Shown one piece after another: positions 22,920 through 33,890 of a stretch of 64,000 nucleotides of DNA. Both the position numbers and the translations under genes were made by a program. The DNA lies in contig CM055816.1 in the NCBI GenBank assembly GCA_029582265.1, positions 7,378,047 to 7,442,046 of the forward strand, written 5' to 3'. The stretch is from Zoroaster sp. YZ-2022 (Eukaryota; Echinodermata; Asteroidea; Forcipulatida; Zoroasteridae). The notes under the pieces were generated by a model, which had not been told where the DNA came from, did no database searches, and was given only the letters and a program-made list of their open reading frames with translations. How positions within the stretch are numbered: the first letter of the stretch is position 1; every line of letters begins with the position of its first letter.

Positions 22920-25463
22920 TCATACAGTGTGATATATCTTGACTGAGAAGATGTCAGCTACAGCCAACCGTTTCCCATCTGATGTGAATGTGATTCCACA
23001 TGGTCCAAGCAGACCCTTAGCAATGCAGCTGATAAATCTCCCATTGGGATCATAGTGGTGAATATGACCAGTGTCAGCATCATTGTACATTACAATGTAT
23101 AAACCTGATGTGTCACAGCATACACCTCTGCAGTATTTGACTTTCTGACCATCAATGGTTGGTGTTATGGTGAATAGTGTAGAACCATTGTCATCAATGA
23201 CAGCCACGTGTTGTTGATCTTCACCACTGACCACCACTCTGCCACTGTTGTCTACAGCCAAGAAGGAGGGTTGTGTAGTGACCGGCATGGTGCTTATTAG
23301 TCCACCATCAGTGGACCTGTGCACAGTCACTACCATTCTCTCTACATCGCCCACAAGAATGTTACCATCCTTCTTGGCTGTAACACCTCCGATGCCCACA
23401 TCAGTCTTACCGACCTCATTCAGTGGCAGGGTGGTGAATTGAAATAACAGTGTACCATCCTCATTGTACATCTTGACGTGGTTGATCTCATCTGTCACTA
23501 TTAAGTGATTGTGGACACTTGCAATGGAAAGTGGACCTGTATTAGAAAAACAAATAAAAACACATTTTAAGTGAAAACTGCATCATAAATGTCATGTATC
23601 AAATGCATGTATCATACATTTCTATTAGTGGATAATTGTTATTTTGTTTTATATGTTCATTTATTCTGAGTGAATACATTTGAATGTGGAAATACATCAC
23701 ACCATCCACTATAGCCTCATTCTGTAGAATTATATTCTGTAATATGAACTGTGAACAATGGAATTCAAAATCACTATTAATAATACATGTTGTTCCTGAT
23801 CAATTAAATATTGCATGAGCTTTAGACAAAATATTATTTAATTAAAATATATTATGCTCATAAAATGAAAATTGGTGAAGATTTTGAAGAATTTCTTTTG
23901 AATATATATTATTTTTAAGAGTATTGGAAATATTCTGATTACCAGTATCATGTATAATGTTATAATTATATAAAGTTTCATGAATTTAATGAAATATTTA
24001 TTTTTTAGTACATGTACATTCATTGACTAGAATACTTGTGTTAGTTTAAGTGGGTGAATTTAGCATCACTTTTAAATATGTTCAATATTTTGTTGTACAC
24101 TTTTTGTACTGAATGCATGCAGTTGTTAAAACCACATTGTGTATGTATAGTAGTGTGTGACACACTTACATGCTTCCATGTCAATGGTTCTATGGTGTTG
24201 GCCTGTACTGCTGTAGATTACTATCCGTTTGTTGTGGAAGTCTGTCACAGCAAGCTGATCATGTTGATGAGCAGCAACATCCGAAGCCCCATTGAATTCT
24301 GCCACACCATGTCCCATCTTGCCAAACTCATGACGTAGCTCCCACTTGCTGTCTTTCAGCTCCAGCTCACCCAGACTGATATCACCAACCCTCTTACTCT
24401 GATTGATCCGCAGATATAAAAGTCTGCCATCAATCAGAGGAGGGCGGTGACTGGTCAGTGATCTCAAGTCATTACTGATAATGGGATACAGTGACAGGAA
24501 GTCACTGTCTGTTGCTGTATTTGTAACATCATTGGCCGTGTCCAGAGAATGTTGTTTCCTTTGTAGCATCATACCCACTGCTTTCTCATGCTCATCAAAT
24601 GCTGCCATACGATCCTGTTCAAGGGTCTTGATGGAATCAGTCATCTTATTCTCCTCAGCTGTAACCTTTGCTCTGATCTGATCTGCTGTCTCCTTCACCT
24701 CTTTCATGGTTGTTATGACTTTGTCACTGAATTCTTTCTTAGCTTGAGATGAAGCAGCCAAAGATTCTTCCAGTTCCTTTATTTCTGTGTTGCAATCTTT
24801 CAAGATATCCTTCATAGCCTTCTTGTACTTCAGAGAAGCTTCTGCAATGTCATTGTACTGATGCTCAGGGTGACGATGGTCCACAACGGTACAGTCTTGA
24901 CAGATCAAGACTTGACATGTCTCACAGTAGAATTGATTGATCTTTCCCTTGTGTTTGTGACATGTAGAAGCTTCTTCTGGTCTTTTCACTGTTGCCTTAC
25001 CCTTACGTATGTCCTCCAGTGTAGCTACATTGTGATTGGATGTTGCTTTGTGTCGCAGATGTATTTTTTTGCATTTAGAGCAAATATTTTGGGCACAGTC
25101 AAGACATCGATGAAAAGCCTCATTGCCTCCATCACATAACTCACAGAGTGGCTTGGAGTTACCTGAACAGGCAACCTTCTCTAGTAGTGATACCTCATCC
25201 ATGATGCCAATCAAGTGAAAATTGGTTTTGAGTCCCTGAATGCCCGCTGATGGAATGAGAATCTTCTGACGACAAACAGGACAAGGAATCGTTGGAGTGC
25301 GTCTGCAGGTTGTGCCCCAGTATTCATCTAAACAGGTCTCACAGAAACTATGAGCACAATCCAGTATTTTGGGTTGCTTGTATCGGTCATGGCATATGCC
25401 ACACTCAAGATGATACCGGCTTATCTTCTGCAACACTCCTAATTCTCCAGTACTGGTAGCCAT
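22920..25463 (-). CDS. TRIM-NHL protein copy B (two exons, complete)
   Basis: Probable RING-type E3 ubiquitin ligase or RNA-binding regulator of the TRIM-NHL class. Exon 1 is 25463-24170 (ATG start), ending at donor GTAAGT in phase 1. Exon 2 is 23536-22920, after acceptor CTAATACAG. The joined CDS is 1911 bp, 636 residues. Domains: C3HC4 RING with Cys21, Cys24, Cys36, His38, Cys41, Cys44, Cys61 and Cys64; a first B-box about 105-152; a second B-box about 165-205; a coiled coil about 205-320; NHL repeats about 378-636. There is no filamin domain, unlike TRIM2, TRIM3 and TRIM71. The intron is 633 bp. A LINE lies just upstream of the start codon (25508), so 5' regulatory sequence has been displaced relative to copy C. 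Confidence 0.92.
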
Positions 25464-25505
25464 TTTATTCTGTTAACAAATAAAATAGAATTCAAAAAGA
25501 CTGGG

Positions 25506-28500
25506 TTAATGAGGAGGAGGAGGAGGAGGAGGAGGAGGAGGAAAAATTATGTACTGAGATACATGTATATCATCTTTGAAGAATTGTGACATAAGATGAG
25601 TTTTAAGCATCGACTTAAATTTAGTTATACTATGACAAGATTTGAGTTTAGTTGGAAGATGATTCCAGAGTCTCGGAGCCGTGACACAAAAAGACATATC
25701 ACCCCAGTTCCGTTTTGAAGTTGGATCCTTTAGGAGTGACATGTTGCTGGAGCGCAAATTGCGTAATGAAGTGTAGACTTTAAGCAGCTCAGAAATATAA
25801 ATTGGAGCAATGTTATTAAAAGATTTATGAACAATTAGCATAATTCTCTGTGAAACAGGAAGCCAGTGCAGTTCTTTGAAGATTGGCGTGATATGGCATG
25901 ACGTTCTGGACAAAGTTACAACACGAGCTGCTGTGTTTTGTATGTGCTGAAGATGAGATATTTGATTCTGTGGGAGACCATAAAGGAGAGCATTCCCATT
26001 ATCGAGCCGTGATGTGACAAACGCGTGTATAATTTGTTCAGCAGCACTTTTATTCAAGTATTTCCTGATTCGGCTAATATTTCAGATATGAAATGATGAT
26101 ATGCGAACAATGTTGGAGATATGAGGTTTAAATGTCATTGTCGAGTCAAATATAACACCCAAATTACGTGCTTGTGATGAGGGGGTTATCTGCGTGTCAC
26201 CAAATGGAAGAGAAACTTTAGATAATTGCTGACGTGATCCAAATAGAACAAATTCTGTTTTTTTTTGTCTTTCAATTTCAAGAAGTTTTGTCTTATCCAA
26301 CTACGAATCTCTTGAATACATTTCTCCAGTGTTCTAATGCACGAATCGGCAGGTTCTTGAGAAGATTTAAAAGTAATGTAAAGCTGCGTGTCATCAGCGT
26401 AAACATGGTAATTTAAATTATACTTCAAAATGATATCACGAACTGGAAAGGTATAAACAGTAAACCACTGTGGGCAGAGCATAGAGCCTTGGGGTACAGA
26501 AGAATAACAGGCTCGGAGATAGCGTTACCAATACAAACATGCTGAGGCCTATTTAAAAGGTAGGACTTACACCAATCCAGGGCTGTGTCATGTATTCCAA
26601 GATGATATTGAAGGCAGGAGAGAAGGATTTTGTGATCGACTGTGTCAAAAGCGGCGCTCAAGTCTAACAAAACTAATGCAGTGATTTTTTCCATCATCCA
26701 TGGCAGATAAAATGTCATTGTTGGCCTTGAGAAGAGCAGTTTCCATTCCATGAAATGGTTTATAGGCTGACTGAAATGTGTCCAACAGGTTATTAGCACG
26801 AACATGGTCAGAGATCCATGATGAAACAACTCGCTCGATTGTTTTTCCAAGGTACTTTAAATTCGCTACCGGTCGGTAATTTTTGAAAACTTCCTTGTCC
26901 AAATTGGGTTTCTTCAGGAGTGGTTTAACATGAGCAACCTTCTGGCTATCAGGGAAACAACCGGAAGAAAGAGATCTGTTTACAATAATTGTGATATACT
27001 TAGCAAACATATCAATATTTTGTTTTATTAGCGAAGTTGGCACTGGATCAAGTTCACATGATTTTGATGGCGATTTCATGATGAGTTTCTTGATCTCCAT
27101 AACACTAGTAGGCTCAAACATAGACAGTCTACATTGTAGATCCTTGCGTGGCGGTGTTTGTGATAGAATGGCAGATACTGGGGAAAAAGAACGATGTATA
27201 TTCTCAATTTTTGTGTCAAAAAAGTTTGAAAATGCATTTGCGAGGTCCTGATCGGAGTGTGTAGATGGAAGCACTGGAGTTTTGGGTTTATGAAGCAGCT
27301 TTTCAACAATGTTAAAGAGTTTTTTTCTGATCGCCAGAGCTCTCTTCCACAAGAGATGAGTAGTGAGTTATTTTTGCCTGGTTAATCATGTTCTTCACAA
27401 TATCACGTTGGTTACAGTATTCTTGCCGATGTACTCAAAGTTTCCCATTGTCACGCCATTTTCACTCAAGTTGATGGCGGATTTTCCTTGCAGCACGAAT
27501 ATCATCATTGAACCAGGGAGATTCAGATTGTATTTTAACAGTTTAAGTTTTTTGCGGATCATGATCGGTCAAGATGTTAGAGACAGTAGATTCAAATACA
27601 CATGTAGATTGACACAAAAATCCAGCTCACCATATTCAAGGTTTACATTTTCCAGTTGAGATTCAATATTATGACATAAATCTTTTTTCCAGTGGTGAGT
27701 AGTTACAGAAATGGTAGGTATGGGAGGTTTTTTAAGGTTCATATCTGTCATGATTGCATAATGATCAGATAAGCCAGGATGGATAGTTATATTTGAGATG
27801 AGAGGTGAAGTATTTTCACGCGTTATCATGAGGTCAAGACAGTGACCATATCGATGAGTGGGTGCTGTGATGTGCTGGATAAGTCCATGAGCAGAGAGCA
27901 GATAGCAGATCTTTAAACTGATTTGCATAATTGTTTGAAGTTATGTCCATATAAATGTTAAAATCGCCGGTTAAAATAATGTCAGATGGGTGCAAGAGAT
28001 AATCCACAATTAATATCTCAAATTCCTGCAGAAAAATGGAGAAATTTACATGTTTACCATCAACATCCCTTTCTGGTCGATATATATTAACAATGCGAAC
28101 AGATCTAGAGTTGCATGATACCTCATACTGACAGATAAACTGGACCTAAAAAGAAGTGCAACCTCTCCACTAGTCTTTTTTGGTCTGGGGATATGATGGA
28201 GAGAGTAGCCAGCAGGAGTGCACTCGCGGGGTAGCAAGTCATCATCAGGTTTAAACCATGTCTCGGATATAGCAACAAGATCCAAATTGTTTTGAAGTAC
28301 AAACTCAACAAATTCATCTGATTTGTTACATATGGATTGAGTGTTCAAGACACAGAGCTGAAGTTTAGACTCATCATGAACATTTGGAGTTGAAGTTATG
28401 CCAATGTCGCTTGTTGATCGTGGTTAAGTTCACTGTTGGGGGTTGGTAAGGCCGGAGTGCTAGTTGTGTAATTCTACGGCGACCAGCTTTTTTACCTCTA

Positions 28501-28923
28501 TGTGTGCGGCGGTATGTTTGGAGTTGATTGGCAAGTATTCCAAGACAGTTCAATTGAGTCAATGCTGAATAAGATAAAGCTGCATCAGTACATGGAGTAT
28601 TGCGAAGATTGAGTAGTTCATTGTGGCTGTAGGAAATTTTATGGAGCTGATCTATGAGTGGCGTTGGTGGGGATGTTGGTCCGTGTTTCAGGTCCAGGGT
28701 TTGGGTTTATGTCACCAGAAATTAAGAGTTCCAGCTGAAAGGTGGCAGATGAATCATCACAATATGATATAGGACAACTCAAAAATTTAAGATGGCGGAT
28801 TTGTTGTTTTTTATTTAGCGCACAAGCGGTAGGTTGCATGCTGTAGCCATATTCTAAAGATGAGTCATTGAGACACAATGGTTCAGATAGCAAGATCAGA
28901 ATAAACAGAATGTAGACCTCCAT
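25506..28923 (-). mobile_element. L2/CR1-type LINE, decayed, with 2A-like motif
   Basis: A non-LTR retrotransposon read on the minus strand. In order: an open frame with a 2A-like motif (28923-28639), a basic linker (THRGKKAGRRR), an AP endonuclease (SICNKSDEF, AISETWF, then HCLDLMITR and SDHYAI; 28348-27569), and a reverse transcriptase (NYRPVANL, LDLSAAFDTVDHKILL, VYADDTQLY; 27352-26186). The C-terminal part has RLDNGNALLYGLP and ELHWLPVSQRI. At least four frameshifts break the main frame, so it is inactive. The 3' end is a (CCT)n tract at 25508-25540, placed just upstream of TRIM B. Copy C has no LINE at the matching position (after GGGGTTAAT near 38922). The YADDTQLY form is typical of the L2/CR1/Rex1 group. 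Confidence 0.9.
28639..28923 (-). CDS. LINE N-terminal open frame with signal-like start and 2A-like motif
   Basis: The frame has 94 codons from an ATG at 28923. Residues 1-18 are hydrophobic (MEVYILFILILLSEPLCL), like a signal peptide. Residues 66-78 read LLISGDINPNPGP (28728-28690), a 2A-like motif that would make the ribosome skip between Gly77 and Pro78. Known 2A motifs end D-(V/I)-E-x-N-P-G-P; here the Glu is Asn. 2A motifs at the start of AP-endonuclease LINEs are known in echinoderms, lancelets and molluscs. Confidence 0.7.
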   Translation of the reverse strand: MEVYILFILILLSEPLCLNDSSLEYGYSMQPTACALNKKQQIRHLKFLSCPISYCDDSSATFQLELLISGDINPNPGPETRTNIPTNATHRSAP

Positions 28924-29271
28924 TGTCTAATCACAAAGTTATTGATCTAAACAAAAGGCTTGTGGTCAAGCTACAGGTTATACTCTAAGTCAGGGTTGAC
29001 TGCACAAACTAATGAAGATACAAGATGTGTATCCACTACACAGTAAAATCTTACAGCAGAGACAGACAAAATACAACAGTTTTCCACTTATTATAAGAAG
29101 ACAAATGTACCAATACTCGCATAAAACGTCCAGTAGATTCTAGGTGTAATAAGAAATACACCAGTATAAAAATGAAGACAAACTTGTAGCTACAAAACAC
29201 TTACTTAGCACAAAAAGTAGAGGGCTGTTATGAGTGGCTGCATGTTAGGCGCTCACTCGCTAACTAGTTGT
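28924..29271. other. possible LINE 5' untranslated region
   Basis: Sequence between the LINE open frame and R1. It has no match elsewhere in the window. The flank expected from copy C (after GGTCACTGATGATG) is not found here, so the LINE 5' edge cannot be placed. Confidence 0.35.
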
Positions 29272-30840
29272 GTTAACCCTCCTACTGTATAGAAAGTAGC
29301 TATAGAGGTCAAAATCAGTCAACTGCCTGTTTTGACTGTTGACCCAAATGTGTACACCGGGGCATTTCTGACTGGTTTTTATTGTCATTTTGACCACCCT
29401 GAACAATACCAGACAATGCTTTTACCAATCAAAAGTGGTCAACTCCTTTTAACCTGTAAATGTACTTACCACACATAAGGTTTCACAGTGTTCGTCTTTT
29501 TAAGTGCACTAGATATACCTTGGCAAGTATACAGGTATCAACATTTTGACAGATTTTGACTCTTGTAGTCACAGAAGGGTTAATGCTCAAATGTTATGTC
29601 AGTAAATGGAGTCCGACTGTCCAAGCAAGATGCAGTATACATATGAGGAGTTTCATAGCAAAACCATGGGCGGATCCTGAACATTTTTTAGGGAGGGGGG
29701 CTGAGAATCAAAAACAATTATTTTTCAGTATTACAAAAATTACAATGAAATAATCAAAGGGAGAGAAAAACAAAGCACACTGTGGGAATGGGAGTGCGTT
29801 CTCCCCTCCCCTCCCCTCCCCTCCCCTCCCCTTTCTCTCTCTTTTTCTCTCCCCTTTTTTTAATACGATTTTAGGGGGGGGGGGGCTAGAGCCCACTTAG
29901 CCCCCCTGGATCCGCCAATGAAAACACTATATCCATTTGGCTGAGAGGATATATTGCAGATTGCAGAGAAGCTGGTGTGGCATTTATCGTAGTTTGGAAT
30001 AAAACGTGTATAATGATTGAGTTTATATAGTTGTTATATCACATTTTGCTAAAACTGAGTTGGAACTTGTGTTTGCCTACCTGTGAACGATTTCTGAGTG
30101 GTGTTGGTGTCAAAGTTTGAAATATGGCATTTATCGCGTTTTGCTATGAAACTCTTCATATGTATATATGTATGTATAATGTACATTTGACTTGCTTTCC
30201 CCAGAAGTAGAAAAGATTGAGACTTTTCTGTCCAAAATATTCAGTTATAAATGTTTTCTGGTGGCTTATAAACACTTACCATACAAGATGCAGTAGACTT
30301 TCCAAAAAATGAGAAATTAAAACAGAATTAAACTGAATTCAAATTGGGTAAATGTTCAACCCATCAATAGTGGTACATGGCGTTGGCTGAAATGGTGAAA
30401 AAGTGATGCAGACAGTTTCCTTGTGTAAACTTTCATGTTATGTGACATGGAGAGTTCATTGGTGTCCAGTAAACAGGGTAGAACATACATGACCAACTGG
30501 GTACCAGGAACAACTGTACATAGTTACAACATGCAGTTGTAGATACCATTCAAAATCTGAAAAGATTGTACAGAAATACACCAATGCAGAGTTGACTCAC
30601 TTCATGAACCAGAAAATATATGCACAATTTTCAACAATGGTAAATCCTGGATCAAGTTAATAAGGCCAGGCTGAACAGTTTTAAAAGTACATGTATATAC
30701 ACTGAAGCTACTGTGGTACATGTACATATACACATCATATTTTAATGTGTATTCTTTGAGAAAGAAAATGTATATAATTTTGTTGTTCTGTTGTCAAATT
30801 GTATTCAAGCTAGTGTTTTTATTCTAAATGTTCCAGTGCA
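29272..30840 (+). repeat. R1 copy without Helitron, left part
   Basis: R1 starting GTGTTAACCCTCCTACTG. It contains a MITE (29665-29920) inside the left arm of R1's own inverted repeat. It runs to GTGCAAT, the point where other copies have the Helitron-like insertion. Confidence 0.8.
29665..29920. mobile_element. MITE with CATGGGCGGATCC ends, 256 bp
   Basis: Terminal inverted repeats CATGGGCGGATCC and GGATCCGCCAATG (one mismatch), flanked by a direct AAAAC (29660-29664 and 29921-29925). The inside is G-rich and C-rich runs, including (CCCCT)n. The same insertion is at 40603-40836; the site at about 14470 is empty. Superfamily not identified. Confidence 0.75.
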
Positions 30841-31235
30841 ATCTTTTTTTTTTCTTTCTTTTCTTGTGCAATTCATAGTGATGTCTGTATGCCTTCTCAT
30901 ACTCTTTTTCAGAGTACCATCATGAAGAGTGTCTTATTTTTATCATATTTTATTCTAGTCTTCCAATCCATTTCTTGCCCTTGTCTGAACTTGTCCGAAT
31001 TTGTTTGTTTTCACGTATAAACATTTATTGATTTTTATCTGGTTTGTAATTTTTTTAATGCTATTTCTATTGTCTTTATCCAATCTTTTTATTCAAGGAC
31101 CTCATTGGGAATAATCCTGTATAGATTCATGGGTTTATATTCTGGTTTATCAACCACTTTTGTTTTCTGTCTTGACATTTTGTTTCTATTGATTGTGCTG
31201 TACTTGATTGTGATGTTGAATGAGCAAATAAACCA
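30841..31235 (+). repeat. R1, right part, and Helitron empty site
   Basis: R1 continues directly with a T-rich run and TTTCTTTCTTTTCTTGTG, where other copies have 0.85-3.1 kb of Helitron-like sequence. This is the best evidence for that element's ends. Confidence 0.7.
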
Positions 31236-31872
31236 AACCAAGCCCAAATCATTTCCTTATATAAAGTAGCTAACAAGAGGAAATGGTAATCTACATGTAC
31301 AATTGTACATGTGTTGCACAGAATCACTCACAAAGAAATAAACTACCATCAGGATATTCAAACTTACACTGCAAATACTTGTCACATTGTATGATGTGGC
31401 TGATGTCAAAGTACAGATCACAGGGTTGATGTCAACTACACTATCATCCCAATTGAAACCATATTCTCCCAACCCTTAATTGCCAATTACATCTTCTTAA
31501 TAAGTACATTACTGGTTAGGATTAAATGCTTCTTTAAAATGACATTTTAAGTCTTTGCTGCTGACAGGAAATTTGATTTTGTTTTGATGACTTAGGTCAA
31601 CAACACTTACCTCTTTTGTATACCATAGTTCAGTTGATTGAACTGTAGAAGTAACCATGTGATATGAAATTTATATCATCTGGATGGTCTCAAAATCAAA
31701 ATATATTCATTGATGAATAATAGGGTCATGAAATGAATCAATTTAGTCATGTTAATCAAGGAAAGTTCTTAGAATGTTGATGTCGCTGGAGATTTCTATG
31801 TTAACCATGGCAGACTGAGTTATTATTCAAAGGTTTAGATACATGTAGGTCTCTATGTAAGTAAAGACTGTT

Positions 31873-32020
31873 TGTGGTGACACCATGTGGAATTCTCAAT
31901 TGAGTAGTAATTAGTTGTGAAAAGAACTGGAGGTTATAACTCGATGTTTCGATCAGTGTGCTCTGATCATCCTCAGGATGCTCTGATCGTCCTCAGGATG
32001 CTCTGATCATCCTTAGTCAT
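31873..32020 (-). mobile_element. PLE 3'-end fragment with hammerhead-like motif
   Basis: Matches the PLE tail. On the minus strand it has CTGAGGA, stem GATCAG, loop AGCACA, stem CTGATC and GAAAC. The piece GCTCTGATC(A/G)TCCTCAGGAT is repeated in tandem three times, so the motif's 5' half is multiplied. Confidence 0.65.
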
Positions 32021-32169
32021 AAAAAGACATGGAATGAACCATAAAAGTTGAGCCTCATCAGATCTGCTTACAATTAATAAACTGAATATTCAAGGTTACC
32101 TACTCATGAATAATATCAACTTTGACATTTGTCTGCACTGCAAAAGCTGCATAATTAAGTTGTTAAATA

Positions 32170-32972
32170 TACTGCTCAAAATAAAATAGGACTCAAAAGT
32201 AATTCTTGGTCCATTTTGTCCATGTGAGGACACAAAAGCAGTTTTTGGTGGAAGTAAAGTACTAAAGGTTTCTCTGCAACATTATAAACACTTTTCACGT
32301 GTTGTGCATGTCTAATGACGGTTTAAACTGGCAGATCATGTGATTAGGCATGAAAATGCAGATAACAGGTTGATGGGAGATGTTTTCATTCTAATGGATG
32401 ACAACGCCCGTCCTCATAGAGCAAGAATCATAACAGCGTTCCTTACAGGTAACCATATTCAGCGTCTGGAATGGCCTGCCATTTCACCAGACCTTAACCC
32501 TATTGAGAACATTTGGGCAATTCTCAGTTAGAGTCAGAAGTCACAACCCTCCTGTAAGGAACGTTGCCAACCTGACAGCAGCTCTACAGGATGAGTGGAA
32601 CAACCTCGACCAAGCTGTGATCCGGAACACCGTACTGTTAATTCATGAGGAGGCGTTGTGCAGAATGTGTGCGAGTCCGGGGTGCTGCAACATCCTACTG
32701 AAGTCAATTGTGGAGTCACCCATGAAGAAATAAAGCTGATTAGCCAAGTTTGATATTGAGTACTGTACATCAACCTGTTATCTGCATTTTCATGCCTTAT
32801 CACATGATCTGCCAGTTTAAACCGTCATTAGACATGTACAACACGTGAAAAGTGTTTATAATGTTGCAGAGTAACCTTTAGTACTTTACTTCCACCAAAA
32901 CTGCTTTTGTGTCCTCACATGGACAAAATGGACCAAGAAATACTTTTGAGTCCTATTTTATTTTGAGCAGTG
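32170..32972 (+). mobile_element. Tc1-type element, internally deleted, long TIRs
   Basis: Terminal inverted repeats of about 205 bp (32170-32375 and 32768-32972) beginning (T/C)ACTGCTCAAAATAAAATAG, flanked by TA on each side. The matching site in the 11.9-13.2 kb duplicate is empty (near 12854). About 390 bp remains inside: the C-terminal part of a transposase with MDDNARPHRA and SPDLNPIENIW, spaced as DD34E. A frameshift near 32525 splits it. The first catalytic Asp and the DNA-binding domain are gone. Confidence 0.88.
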
Positions 32973-33335
32973 TAAATAGTGTTCTAATGGTGGATTGGAT
33001 TGGATTGGATATAATTTATTTATTCATGTACTCTGTGAGGATCAGACACATAGCCATGATGTGATGAGGTAAGGGGGATTTAATCATTCATTCATATGAA
33101 AACACACACACATAATGTTATGTATGGTATTACCCTATTTTTTAACTTGATGAAGTGACGAAAGTGAATTACATTTTTTTATTGACAAAAACCTTTATGT
33201 GTAATAAAGTCTAGCCAGTTTATGTTCAGTTTTCATATAAATGCCAAGATACCAAATACTGACTAGTCTAGCCACGGACTCTCTGGTCTGTCTTAAAGAC
33301 AATGTGTATAGTTGATTGATCGGATGTTAAGGTGA

Positions 33336-33890
33336 ATTTGGTATTTTAATATTTCAGTAATTATTTTAGTCATTCAACATATTCTTTGTTTCATGACAAT
33401 ATTTTGTGGATTACCTACAAGTAAAGTCAGGAAACTGTTTACCAAACATACGGCTTCAAAATGGAAACAAAAATGATGGTACACATAATACGACATAATT
33501 TATTATTTTTTATTATTGGACAGAGCCAGTCCTTTTTACCTTACCTGAACAGATTATTTAATATTCTATCCATCAATAATAAAGTTTACAATCCTCTCAG
33601 AGCATTCTTATGAGATTCAAATAAGAGTGATATACATGTACATGTAGGTTTCCTATACATGTAGGTTTCCTATACATGTAGGTTTCCTATACATGTACAT
33701 GTAGGTTCCCTGAAGGTTTCCTGTTGGTTTCCTTTAGAATTCTTTACGACTTGTTGCATGCAACTATCAGATATCAAATGAGAATGATAAAAAACGACAA
33801 ACAACTAGGAAAAAGATTACATTACATGTATTTCAGCTTGAAAGTTCAAATTAAACATTTAATTGAAATTTCAATTCTAGGTTTTGTATA
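33336..33890. other. unique non-coding region with short tandem repeat
   Basis: No gene seen. At 33635-33725 there are about five copies of ACATGTAGGTTTCCTAT, mixed with the ACATGTACATGTA palindromes that are frequent in this genome. Confidence 0.6.

Larger units (their letters stand above)
31236..33335 (+). repeat. segmental duplicate of 11946-13225
   Basis: Collinear with 11946-13225, but carrying a Tc1 remnant at 32170-32972. It ends at GATGTTAAGGTGAAT, where similarity to 13220 stops. Confidence 0.75.

Noticed and set aside
32340..32531. Independent small gene
   Set aside because: It is the C-terminal part of a Tc1 transposase; its first residues lie in the terminal inverted repeat.
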